Shown piece after piece: positions 44,952 to 53,573 of a stretch of DNA of 64,000 nt; position 1 is the first letter of the stretch, and every line of letters begins with the position of its first letter. Below the pieces are notes generated by a model. It made no database searches. It saw only the letters and a program-made list of their open reading frames with translations, and was not told the DNA's origin. The stretch spans positions 14,953 through 78,952 of the forward strand of contig CAZQSB010000010.1 of the NCBI GenBank assembly GCA_964596015.1. Direction: 5' to 3'. Source of the stretch: WJMD01 sp964596015. GTDB taxonomy: Bacteria; Joyebacterota; Joyebacteria; Joyebacterales; Joyebacteraceae. The position numbers and the translations under genes are program-made.

Positions 44952-45397
44952 GAAAGTCGGGCGGGAGCCTCTCCGCCCGCGAGATGCCCAGGATGACCTC
45001 TTCACCGTCCAGCACTCCGGAGGCCGGGTTCACGTACTCCCACACGATGCGCCCGCCGCCACGACTTGAAGCCCGGATAGTGCCACGAGTGGATGATGTC
45101 GCCGTCCATGTCTATGAGGATGGCCGCTGAGCCCTCGGAGCACGAGTAGAGCGTCGGTCCCGCGTGGACGGCGTCAGGGTCGTGCCGGAGCACCCCCGTC
45201 TCCTCCGGCACCGGTACGGAGCCCGAGATGTAGCCCAGCGTCCCGAGACGCCTGAGCTCGGCCTCCTGCGCCTCGGAGATATCGTCGGCGCTCTCGCGCT
45301 CTCCACGAACTGCTGTGCCGTCCGGACGCGGCTCGTCGCCTCGGCTGAAGACGAGAAGGAGGATGATGGCCGTGACAGGTGCAGCGACCGACAGCAC
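44905..45397 (-). pseudogene. arylsulfotransferase-family gene with large internal deletion
   Basis: On the minus strand a GTG at 45397 opens a membrane anchor (VTAIILLLVFSRG), then the N-terminal signature of the arylsulfotransferase/ASST family: TGVLRHDPDAVHAGPTLYS and LIDMDGDIIHSWHYPGF. Instead of the usual ~250 middle residues, the sequence jumps in another frame at about 45060 to the family's C-terminal end (GRIVWEYVNPASG, then RLPPDF), which closes at a TGA at 44905. The propeller core with the catalytic histidines is therefore absent. The loss could be genomic or an assembly collapse. The 3-prime end overlaps the convergent kinase gene by 47 bases. Confidence 0.75.
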
Positions 45398-45646
45398 CGA
45401 GACGGTTCTTCTTTGCTTCGATGTCTCCCGGGGGTTGGTTTCTCCGTTGACGCAGCGCCCCCCCGGCCGCGCGCGCTCTTCCGGCCGCCGTCGTACCGGC
45501 CTGCAGTCTGCCGCGTCTGACTCGGAGGAAGCTCAGAGGGCTTGCCGTCCGTGCCGTGATGTGACAATCTGCGGAGAGCGCCTGGCGGAGAGCTCAGGGC
45601 GCTCCAGTACCGGGCTCGGCACGAGCCATCTGATGGAGCCGCAGCC

Positions 45647-45880
45647 ATGACGGACGACAAGAAGCGCCGGAAGGCGGACCTCAAGGCCGGGAAGAAGGAA
45701 GCGAAGGCCGCCTTGAAACGGGCGAAAGCCGAGGGAGAGCGCGGCGACGCGGCCGAGACGCCGCGCGACGGAGGCCTGCGTCATCTTCTGGGACGGGGGC
45801 TCTTCCAGCTCATAGTCAAGATAGCCGCCGGGCTCATTGTCGCATACATTCTGATTCGGCTTGGGATGAACCGGCCCTAG
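45647..45880 (+). CDS. small basic single-pass membrane protein
   Basis: A 77-residue protein without a recognised family. The N-terminal ~45 residues are Lys/Ala/Glu-rich and helical (KKRRKADLKAGKKEAKAALK); the C-terminus is one hydrophobic helix (LIVKIAAGLIVAYILIRLG). It is probably inserted C-terminally in the inner membrane. The ribosome-binding site is weak, and it may be expressed with the SIMPL gene 113 bases downstream. Confidence 0.6.
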   Translation: MTDDKKRRKADLKAGKKEAKAALKRAKAEGERGDAAETPRDGGLRHLLGRGLFQLIVKIAAGLIVAYILIRLGMNRP

Positions 45881-45993
45881 CGAACGAAGGGTCGGACGAA
45901 CTACCGTCGCCACACGCGCGTCTGCAGGGGCGACGGCAGAAGTCACTTCCTCGCTCGCGTCGGTCTGGTCGAGAAACGCTCGGAGGAGGCAGG

Positions 45994-46716
45994 ATGATCA
46001 AAGGACAGCGGACATACGACGCCCTGGTGCTCGGCGCGCTTCTCTGCATCGGCCTGATCGTCCTCGGGATCTTCGTGGCGCAGGGAGCCGTGAGGCTGAG
46101 GGCGCTCGACCGGGCCGTGACCGTCAAGGGGCTCTCGGAGCGGGAGGTCCCGGCCGACGTCGCCATCTGGCCCATCAAGTTCACCGAGACGGGGAACGAC
46201 CTCGGGGCGCTCTACGCGACCATCCAGCGGAAGAACGAACAGGTCTTCCGGTTCCTGGAGGAGAGAGGGTTCGACGACGAGGAGGTCTCGGTGTCGGTGC
46301 CCTCGATCAACGACCGGCAGGCGCAGGGGTACGGCCCGTCTCAGCCGGCCGAGTTCCGCTACTACGGAAACTCCATCATCACGGTCTACTCGACGAACGT
46401 CGCCGCTGTCCGAGAGGCGATGTCGGACGTCGCCGAGCTGGGCAAGCAGGGCATCGCCATCACCGGTCAGGAGTACGATGCGAGGACGGAGTTCCTCTTC
46501 ACAGGACTCAACGACCTCAAGCCCGCGATGATCGAGGAAGCGACGAGGAACGCCCGGGAGGTGGCGGAGAAGTTCGCCGCGGACTCACAGAGCCGACTCG
46601 GCAAGATCAAGACGGCCTACCAGGGACAGTTCAGCATCCAGGACCGCGACAGCACCACACCGCACATCAAGAAGGTCCGCGTCGTGTCGACGGTGACGTA
46701 CTACCTTGTGGACTGA
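45994..46716 (+). CDS. SIMPL-domain (DUF541) envelope protein
   Basis: A 240-residue protein. GGAGGAGGCAGG precedes the ATG. One N-terminal helix (about 10-32) anchors or exports it; the rest is the SIMPL/DUF541 fold, starting VTVKGLSEREVPADVAIW and continuing through EERGFDDEEVSVS to the final VVSTVTYYLVD strand. SIMPL proteins are periplasmic or surface proteins of uncertain role, linked in other bacteria to stress responses and to macromolecular assemblies. The conserved Gln-Gly and Tyr-Tyr-Gly segments are present, so the domain looks intact. It lies 222 bases before the sensor operon, in the same direction. Confidence 0.88.
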   Translation: MIKGQRTYDALVLGALLCIGLIVLGIFVAQGAVRLRALDRAVTVKGLSEREVPADVAIWPIKFTETGNDLGALYATIQRKNEQVFRFLEERGFDDEEVSVSVPSINDRQAQGYGPSQPAEFRYYGNSIITVYSTNVAAVREAMSDVAELGKQGIAITGQEYDARTEFLFTGLNDLKPAMIEEATRNAREVAEKFAADSQSRLGKIKTAYQGQFSIQDRDSTTPHIKKVRVVSTVTYYLVD

Positions 46717-46863
46717 TCGTCGCGTCGATGTGCCGCGGAACGCCGACACCGCTCGTTCAGATGAACATGGGCGCCATCATGGCGCGCGGCGTCGTGTTCG
46801 CCTGCGCGCCGCCGGACACCCATTCGTATCGATATCCAATACGACGGATGACATCACGATATC

Positions 46864-46892
46864 TTGCTGGCCAGCACTTTAGCTGGTACTCT
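46864..46892 (+). promoter_or_regulatory. candidate promoter of the FG-GAP/kinase/NtrC operon
   Basis: TTGCTG (46864-46869), 17 bases, TACTCT (46887-46892) in an AT-rich stretch. The palindrome GCTGGCCAGC overlaps the -35 region and could be an operator. About 45 bases separate it from the GTG at 46939. Confidence 0.38.
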
Positions 46893-46938
46893 CTCCTCTG
46901 TACTGGTCGCGTAGGTTGTCATGGTATGAGGAGAGCCG

Positions 46939-48681
46939 GTGCAGCTTCTCCGCCGCTATCGTTCGGTCGCCATCGTCGCGCTGTGCGCGCTCGCCGCGTG
47001 CGGCATCGACTGCCTGCTTGGCGGAACCTTGGGGGATGATCGCGACACAGACCCGCACGCGGACGAGTGGCGGCTGCTATGCTACGACGCTCAGGTGACC
47101 TCCTTCTATCCTCTCCCGTCCGCCAGGATCGACCGACCGCTTGAGCTCCGACACATGGGGAGCGTCCCGCTCCGCCCGTTCAGCGATGCTTCCATGCTCA
47201 GGAGGGCACTCGTTGCCGGCCTGCCGCAGAGTCGCGGGCTCTCGGTCGTGTTCTCCCATAACACGGGCACCCCGGACCGCGACCGTGCCGGCGTCGTCGT
47301 GTTGGACGATGGACCAGGTGCTCCGCGTTCGCTCTGTGACGGGCTTCTCCTCGGTGCCTACAGGACCAGGAGTTCGAGTGAGCTTCGCCTTCTCTCCTGG
47401 CGCACGTCACTGGGTTACGAACGTGTAACCAGGGACTCCAGACTGACCTCCGCAGACCTCTTCCTGCTCAACTACTCGCGCGAAAAGGACATGGACCGGG
47501 AGCAGAGCCTTCTCCGGGCCCTCAGAAGGGCCGCTCGAGGGGAGTCCCTGAGGGCCGATTGCTTCCTCGAGACGCGCTCGGGCGACGGTCGCCTCGTTTC
47601 CCGGACGCGCATCCAGCCGGACCGGAACCCGGTCGGGAGCGTGGCGGTCGAGCTGGCGGGGCGAAGCGTGGCCCTCATCGGCTTCAACAACGGATATCAG
47701 GTCAGCGAGTCGCTCTACAGGGAGCTGACGCTCCCGTCACTCGAGGCGCGGGGCTTCGAGTCCCCTCGCGCTCTCGTTCGGAGGTACGGGAGTTTTCGCG
47801 GCGTGACGGCCGTCGACCTCGACAACGGAGAGCTGTTCTGGGAGAGGCCGCTCGGCATCATCCCGTCGGATCAGCCGGCCGTCGTTGACCTCACAGGAGA
47901 CGGCGTCGAGGAAGTGGTGCTGGCCGCGTACAGTCCCGCGAACGGTGTGAGCGCGGGCGGCGTCACCGACCTCGGATACTCCTATCTTCTCTGCCTCGAT
48001 GACTCGGGTCGCGAGCTCTGGAGGCATCGGCGGCGGGGCTGGTTCATCGGGAGCCTCGTCAGTGTCGGCGACGTCACTGGTGACGGAAGCCCGGACGTGG
48101 TCGCGGTATGGGGGTCGGCCAAGGACAGGCAGCCGGGTCGGGTCACCGTGATGTCGGGGGACGGACGGCTCATCGCCGAGCGTGTGCTGGTCGGCGCGGG
48201 CGGCCTCGTGTTGGCGGACCTCACAGGCGACGGAGTCTCCGAGATACTCGTCTGCGAGGCGAACGGGCGGCTCCACGCCTTCGACGGCCGGCTCCGCACC
48301 GTAGCCGAGGGCTCAGCGGAGGAACATGCGGGCTTCCGGAACAGACGCCTCATGCCGCTCGCGGCGAACGACCTGGACGGAGATGGGAGCACCGAGGTCA
48401 TCGCCGCTTCGGTCGGATGGACGATCCACGAATGGAACTCCACGATCAGATACGGGTCGCTCGAGCCGGACTCGCTTGCGTACCTCGTCCTCCTCGACAG
48501 TGCACTCCACGAGCTTGCTCGATGCGAGACCCCCAATCTGCAGGCGTGGGCGCGTAGTAGTGCACGGCACGGCTGTTTTGTCGCGGACCTCGATGACGAT
48601 GAGAGGAACGAGATCGTTCTCGGGCCGGTGGATGGGGAATTCCGCTTCTTCGAGATCGTCCCGAAGGGTGATGCCAGGTGA
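46939..48681 (+). CDS. FG-GAP repeat lipoprotein, likely sensor partner of the adjacent kinase
   Basis: A 580-residue lipoprotein. The GTG at 46939 has GGAGAG just upstream, and the signal ends in lipobox LAAC (Cys21). The N-terminal half (about 40-290) is unlike known families. The C-terminal half has FG-GAP/VCBS units: DLTGDGVEEVVLA, DVTGDGSPDVVAV, DLTGDGVSEILVC, DLDGDGSTEVIAA and DLDDDERNEIVLG, forming a calcium-stabilised beta-propeller. Its stop overlaps the kinase GTG by four bases. In the gene at 42525 a similar propeller is part of the kinase itself, so this protein is probably a periplasmic ligand sensor that signals to the kinase encoded next. Confidence 0.82.
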   Translation: MQLLRRYRSVAIVALCALAACGIDCLLGGTLGDDRDTDPHADEWRLLCYDAQVTSFYPLPSARIDRPLELRHMGSVPLRPFSDASMLRRALVAGLPQSRGLSVVFSHNTGTPDRDRAGVVVLDDGPGAPRSLCDGLLLGAYRTRSSSELRLLSWRTSLGYERVTRDSRLTSADLFLLNYSREKDMDREQSLLRALRRAARGESLRADCFLETRSGDGRLVSRTRIQPDRNPVGSVAVELAGRSVALIGFNNGYQVSESLYRELTLPSLEARGFESPRALVRRYGSFRGVTAVDLDNGELFWERPLGIIPSDQPAVVDLTGDGVEEVVLAAYSPANGVSAGGVTDLGYSYLLCLDDSGRELWRHRRRGWFIGSLVSVGDVTGDGSPDVVAVWGSAKDRQPGRVTVMSGDGRLIAERVLVGAGGLVLADLTGDGVSEILVCEANGRLHAFDGRLRTVAEGSAEEHAGFRNRRLMPLAANDLDGDGSTEVIAASVGWTIHEWNSTIRYGSLEPDSLAYLVLLDSALHELARCETPNLQAWARSSARHGCFVADLDDDERNEIVLGPVDGEFRFFEIVPKGDAR

Positions 48682-51368
48682 GATCTGCCCGCGTTGTGGC
48701 ACTCTGCATCGTTCTCCTGTCCTCCGCGGCCTCCGACGGCGCCGCCCTGGAGCTCTTCGAGGAGAACGTGCTTCCCCAGCAGGCCGTGCTCGCCACGTGC
48801 GCGACGCTCACAGGAGAGCCCCGCGCCACCTCTCTCTCCGTCGACAAGAGCGACCTCGTCATCGGGTACGACGATGGAACGCTCGTCGTCTTCCAGTACG
48901 ATCCCCGAAGTCTGAACATCCCCGCCCACACGATCCGACTCTCGTCATCGGAACCGGTGCTCGATGTCGTCGGAGTACGGCCGGTTCCCAGGCGGTCGTC
49001 GAGACAGGACGCCTTCGTGATCGCCGTCCAGAACGGCACGGCGTCACTCGTGAGCACGGAGTCGATGCAGGTGGTCCACGAGACCCCGCTTCCGGGAGGC
49101 GGCGGTCTCCGGCGCTGCATCAAGACAGAGGCCGATGAGCGGGTGATACTGCTCGGGGGCCCAGCGCCCGTGGAGCTGGATGTCCGTCCCGCGTCGCGTT
49201 CCTGGGAACTCGTCGTCACCGAACTCCCCGAGCCGCTTCACTCCCTGGTGGCCGCTGTTTCGGCGGAAGAGAGGTTCCTCTTCCTGCAGGAAGACGCCGT
49301 GTCGGAGATGTCGGAGCGTGGCTTTCGGGAGCTCCCTCTGGCTGATGGTGTGGTCGTCGCGGCGGAACTGCCGGCGAGCTGCGCATTCGGCGACTTCATC
49401 GCCGTCGCACCGGCTGCCGACACCCCGAGCGTCTGGGTACTCGAGGAGCGAAGCGATGCCTGGCACGTCAGTTCGACGGTTTCCGTTCCCGGGGAAGTGG
49501 CGTCGATCATCGCGCTCACTGATACGAGCGCCGTCGTCGCCGGAGGGCGCATGGCAGCGTCGGGCGACTCCATCGGATGGCTGGCGGTCGTCAGCTCGTC
49601 CGGCCGTGTCCTGGCGGAGGAGGAGCAGCCGCTTCCCATCGCGCATGTCGAAGTGCTGGGCGATTGGGTGGCGGCGCATGGCACCGGCGGCGTGCTCTCC
49701 GTGTACGACTCGGACCTCGCGCCGCTCTGGGACCACGCCTCGATGCTGCACCCGGTCGATCTGCTCGCCGCCGACTTCGACGGGGAAGGGTCGCTCGATC
49801 TCGCGGTCGTCGGAACGATGCAGCAGAGGCGCTCCCGCGCAGCGGTCGACTCGATGCGGGCCCTCCTCGACCGCCCCGACCTCTTCGGGGGCGCGACGCT
49901 TGTCGGCGCCGATGTCGCCGGAAGAGGAGGGACCTACGTTCGTGAGGTCTCGAGGGCCGTCATCTACACGAGCGGACGAGGGGATCTCGAGGAGATGCTC
50001 GGTCGCGAGATGAAGCTCGCGGAGGAGCGTCTCCAGAGGGGGGAAGCGGACAGCGCGGTGGCATCGGCCGGTCGGGCCCGCGCGGCGGCCGCGAGGCTCG
50101 GCGCGAGGGAGGACGTCCTCAAGCTCAATGATCTGCTTCGAGAGAGCAGAGCGCTTCCCGAACGGCGAAAGCGTTCGCTCGTCTGGGCGGCGGCCCTTTT
50201 CGTCGCGGGTGTCTGGATGACGTGGTGGTACGCGTCGGGCGGAGCCCGCGAGCGAAGAGACATCATGCTCGGCGGCATCGCGGCCCTGGCGCTCGGAGTC
50301 GCTGTCGCGGGCATCCTCGGACGACCGCCGCTCTACGGGCTTCTCTTCATCGGCGGCGCCGTTCCGCTCGGCGCGCTCGCCGTGACGGCCGGCCTGCGGC
50401 GAGCAGCGTACGGGGCGCTCTCTCCAGGAACGCCAATCGAGGAGCTGGGACGCCGCATCATGGGCTTCCGCCACGGCGGACAGGGCGACTTCGACGCGCG
50501 CCCGGGCGAGAGGATCGGCGACGACGCGCGGAAGAACATCACGCAGCTCGCGTACCTCGCGCGCGAGATGATGGATGCGCGTGGCGAGCCGTCGCGCTAC
50601 CGGGCGATGAAGAGCGTGCTGGAGAAGGGCGCCGCGACGTTCCGCGAGTCTGTCGCGCCTGAGATATCGCGGCTCGCCGCACTCGGACGCGAGTTGGGGT
50701 TCATGACGGACGCGCTCAACTCCATGGAGTCGGCCGCCTCACGGATCGACCGGGCGCTGACGGCGGCGCTCGCCGATGCGCCGCCCGAGCCTGAGGAGTT
50801 CGCGCGACTGGTCTCGGAGGTCAGAGACGGACGAAAGCAGCTCGTCGACTCGGCCGAAGCCGTCTGCGCCGCGGTCCTGGCGAATCCGGGCTGCTCTCTG
50901 AACTCGGTCCTCGACGATGTTCTTTCACTGCGGCGGGAGCTCCTCGCGACGAACGGCGTGACCGTGACGCTCGACTCGCACGTCGAGGCGACCGCCGACG
51001 CCGTCAGAGGCACCCGCTACATCCTCTTCACCATCTTCGAGAACCTGGTCGTCAATGCCGTGAGAGCCATGGCGGACGCGCGTCAGAAGAGCCTCATGGT
51101 CACCGCGCGAAGCGACGGAGAGCGGTGCGTCGTCACGGTCGAGGATACCGGGCACGGCATGACCGACGTCGAGGTCGGCGCCCTTTTCGAGGAGTCCGCC
51201 GACTCATCGCGCGGGGGCTTCGGGCTGCCCTACTCGCGGAGAGCCCTGAGAGAGCTCGGCGGCGACATGGACGTCGAGAGCTCTTCGGGAACGGGCACGA
51301 CCGTGACCGTCGAGATACCTCACTGGCGAAGCACGTTCACAGGAGAGGACCATGAGCCGCAGTCCTGA
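48678..51368 (+). CDS. sensor histidine kinase with periplasmic propeller domain and non-canonical H box
   Basis: An 896-residue inner-membrane kinase. The GTG overlaps the preceding stop (GTGA). After a signal-like helix (1-22) comes a large, mostly beta periplasmic domain (about 25-430) with weak WD/PQQ-like repeats (VIGYDDGTLVVF, DFDGEGSLDLAVV), then a coiled-coil and three hydrophobic segments (about 495-575). The cytosolic part has a helical domain and an HATPase domain: N box NLVVNAVRAM, G boxes DTGHGM and GGFGLPYS. No HExxN-type H box is present; FRHGG at about 595 is the only His near the expected place. It ends 17 bases inside the next gene, the NtrC-type regulator. Confidence 0.83.
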   Translation: MRSARVVALCIVLLSSAASDGAALELFEENVLPQQAVLATCATLTGEPRATSLSVDKSDLVIGYDDGTLVVFQYDPRSLNIPAHTIRLSSSEPVLDVVGVRPVPRRSSRQDAFVIAVQNGTASLVSTESMQVVHETPLPGGGGLRRCIKTEADERVILLGGPAPVELDVRPASRSWELVVTELPEPLHSLVAAVSAEERFLFLQEDAVSEMSERGFRELPLADGVVVAAELPASCAFGDFIAVAPAADTPSVWVLEERSDAWHVSSTVSVPGEVASIIALTDTSAVVAGGRMAASGDSIGWLAVVSSSGRVLAEEEQPLPIAHVEVLGDWVAAHGTGGVLSVYDSDLAPLWDHASMLHPVDLLAADFDGEGSLDLAVVGTMQQRRSRAAVDSMRALLDRPDLFGGATLVGADVAGRGGTYVREVSRAVIYTSGRGDLEEMLGREMKLAEERLQRGEADSAVASAGRARAAAARLGAREDVLKLNDLLRESRALPERRKRSLVWAAALFVAGVWMTWWYASGGARERRDIMLGGIAALALGVAVAGILGRPPLYGLLFIGGAVPLGALAVTAGLRRAAYGALSPGTPIEELGRRIMGFRHGGQGDFDARPGERIGDDARKNITQLAYLAREMMDARGEPSRYRAMKSVLEKGAATFRESVAPEISRLAALGRELGFMTDALNSMESAASRIDRALTAALADAPPEPEEFARLVSEVRDGRKQLVDSAEAVCAAVLANPGCSLNSVLDDVLSLRRELLATNGVTVTLDSHVEATADAVRGTRYILFTIFENLVVNAVRAMADARQKSLMVTARSDGERCVVTVEDTGHGMTDVEVGALFEESADSSRGGFGLPYSRRALRELGGDMDVESSSGTGTTVTVEIPHWRSTFTGEDHEPQS

Positions 51369-52722
51369 CCGACGCAGGAGGCTCCTGCTCGTTGACGACA
51401 GCGTTCCGTTCCTCGAGACGGCGGAGGCGATCCTCACAGGCGGGTTCGACGTGGCGTGCGTATCCGACCCCGAGCGGGTGCTCGACGCCTGCGCCGATGA
51501 AGAGCCCGACGCGGTCCTGCTGGACCTCTACTTCGACGGGGCGCCGCGGGGCTTTGACATCCTGACGGAACTCCTTGCCGAGTACCCCTTCCTGCCCGTC
51601 ATCATGTGGACCGAGTCGGAGTCCATGGAGGACGAGCTCCGGTCGCAGGAGCTGGGCGCTTTCCATCACGTGAGGAAGGACGCCCGTCCGGGAGACGTGC
51701 TGGTCGTCGTTGATGCGGCCTTGAGACGCCGCCGACTGCTCATCGGCGAACGGGCCTTCAGTGAAGAGGTGGACCGGCGCTGGGGCGAGTTCATCTACGC
51801 GAGCGACACCATGGAGCGGGTGTTCGCGACCCTCGACCGCATCGCCGCGTCCGACCAGTCCGTGCTCATAACAGGGGAGACGGGGGTCGGGAAGGGACTT
51901 CTCGCCCGAGAGATCCACAGGCGGAGCTCGCGCGCAGCGGGCCCATTCGCCGTCGTCGAGTGCGCGTCGCTTCCCGACACCATCGTCGAGAACGAGCTCT
52001 TCGGACACGAGAAGGGAGCCTACACCGGAGCGGTCTCCCAGCAGATCGGAAGCTGCGAGGTCGCCGACGGCGGCACGCTCTTCCTGGACGAGATAGGCGA
52101 CATGCCTGTCGTCTCTCAGGCGAAGCTCTTGAGGCTCGCGGACGAGGGTCGCTTCAAGCGTCTCGGCGGAAGACACGAGCGCTACGTCGACATCAGGATC
52201 ATAGCGGCCACGAACCACGACCTGGCCCAAGAGGCGGAGTCGGGACGCTTCCGCAAGGACCTCTTCTACAGACTGAACACCTTCCACATCGACATCCCGC
52301 CGCTCAGGGGACGCCGCGAGGATATCGTCCCGCTCGCCCGGCACTTCGCCGGCGGGTTCGTGCAGGGCTCGCAGCGTGGGTTCTCGTTGTCGCCCGCCGC
52401 TGAGCTCTACCTCCAGTCCCAGCGCTGGGACGGCAACGTCAGGGAACTCAAGCACACGATCGGGCGCGCCTGTGTTCTTGCGGACGACAGCGTCCTCAAT
52501 CCCCGCGACCTTGCGGTTCCGGCAGGTCCAGAGGTCACTCTGCCAGTGAACTACGAGACGGAGAGGTCGCGAGTGGTCTCCGATCTCAAGCGGACGCTCG
52601 TGACCACCTCTCTGGCAAGGAACAAGGGGAACATCACGAAGGCCGCCGAGGACATCGGAGTGTCGCGGCAGACGTTTCATGAGTTCCTGAAGGAGACGGG
52701 ACTTTCGGCGGACGGGAGCTGA
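51352..52722 (+). CDS. NtrC-family sigma54-dependent response regulator
   Basis: A 456-residue cytosolic activator, overlapping the kinase gene by 17 bases and so its likely partner. The receiver (about 10-125) keeps Asp15-Asp16 and phospho-acceptor Asp58 (LLDLYFDG). The AAA+ domain (about 150-385) has Walker A GETGVGKG, the sigma54-contact loop GAYTGA (family GAFTGA), Walker B GGTLFLDEIGD and the arginine-finger region DLFYRLN. The C-terminal Fis-type helix-turn-helix (LARNKGNITKAAEDIGVSRQ) binds DNA. It should therefore switch on sigma54 promoters when the FG-GAP/kinase pair senses its signal. No obvious -24/-12 promoter was found next to it. Confidence 0.94.
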   Translation: MSRSPDRRRRLLLVDDSVPFLETAEAILTGGFDVACVSDPERVLDACADEEPDAVLLDLYFDGAPRGFDILTELLAEYPFLPVIMWTESESMEDELRSQELGAFHHVRKDARPGDVLVVVDAALRRRRLLIGERAFSEEVDRRWGEFIYASDTMERVFATLDRIAASDQSVLITGETGVGKGLLAREIHRRSSRAAGPFAVVECASLPDTIVENELFGHEKGAYTGAVSQQIGSCEVADGGTLFLDEIGDMPVVSQAKLLRLADEGRFKRLGGRHERYVDIRIIAATNHDLAQEAESGRFRKDLFYRLNTFHIDIPPLRGRREDIVPLARHFAGGFVQGSQRGFSLSPAAELYLQSQRWDGNVRELKHTIGRACVLADDSVLNPRDLAVPAGPEVTLPVNYETERSRVVSDLKRTLVTTSLARNKGNITKAAEDIGVSRQTFHEFLKETGLSADGS

Positions 52723-52821
52723 AGGCCGTCGGGGGCAGGAATCGGGCGCCGCTGACGGGAGAGCGGACGACGAAGACGCAGAGTGCTCGCGATGAGGCGG
52801 GATTTCGCTTCTCAAATGGTG

Positions 52822-52827
52822 TATAAT
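52822..52827 (+). promoter_or_regulatory. consensus -10 element upstream of the TonB gene
   Basis: A perfect TATAAT, about 120 bases before the TonB start. No convincing -35 hexamer lies 16-18 bases upstream, so activity may need an activator. Confidence 0.45.
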
Positions 52828-52949
52828 GGAGATGGAAGGCCCCGGAGCTCGTCGACGACGGAAGGAGGAAGAGACGACCTACTGACAGTACCGAAAACCC
52901 GGACGCCCCCCAGGAACAGCGCTCTTTGCGCATCGAGAGGGGGTACGTG

Positions 52950-53573
52950 ATGTCCAGCCATCCAATGACCGCCGAGCGCCGCTTCGAGGCAGGCTACAGC
53001 CGCCGTCTCCTCTGGGGTCTCGCGGCAGCCGCGCTCATCCACACGCTGATCCTCCTGTTCCTCCCGGCCCCTCAGTTCCAACCCTACGAGCTGACCGAGA
53101 CGACGGTCATCCGTGTCCTGGATGTGCCGCCGGCGCTGGCCGTTACCGAGCCGCCCGAAGAGGTCTCGAAGCCGCCCTCGATCACCGCCATCGAGCCGAG
53201 TGCCGACCCGGCCGCGGACGAGACCATGTCCTCCACGGTCCTGGACCCTGATGCAGTGTTCGTCCCGCCCGTCATCGACGCCCGCCCGGATTTCGTGGAG
53301 GTCTTCGACGAACCACCGGAGGTGGTCGAGCGCATTCGCCCCGTCTACCCTGAGATGGCGCGGCTGGCGGAGCTGGAAGGCACGGTCGTGCTCAAGGTCG
53401 GCATCGACGAGCGGGGCAGGGTCCGCGAGGCGCTCGTTCTCGAGTCCGTGCCGGGGTTGGACGAGGCGGCGCTCGAGGCCGTCCGCCGGTGGGTGTTCCG
53501 GCCGGCCAGGCAGCGCGATGTTCCTGTGCCGGTGTGGTACTACGTGCCGGTCAGGTTCAGCCTGCGGGACTGA
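52950..53573 (+). CDS. TonB-family energy transducer
   Basis: A 207-residue protein. GAGAGGGGG lies six bases before the ATG at 52950 (GTG 52947 is an alternative). It has the TonB layout: a single N-terminal helix (about 23-43, GLAAAALIHTLILLFL), a Pro/Glu-rich periplasmic linker (about 45-125), and the C-terminal TonB domain starting RPVYPEMARLAELEGTVVLK and ending with the YYVPVRFSL strand. It would couple the proton-motive force to outer-membrane receptors. The ExbB/ExbD partners and TonB-dependent receptors are not in the window. Its 3-prime end overlaps the convergent P-type ATPase gene by 17 bases. Confidence 0.92.
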   Translation: MSSHPMTAERRFEAGYSRRLLWGLAAAALIHTLILLFLPAPQFQPYELTETTVIRVLDVPPALAVTEPPEEVSKPPSITAIEPSADPAADETMSSTVLDPDAVFVPPVIDARPDFVEVFDEPPEVVERIRPVYPEMARLAELEGTVVLKVGIDERGRVREALVLESVPGLDEAALEAVRRWVFRPARQRDVPVPVWYYVPVRFSLRD

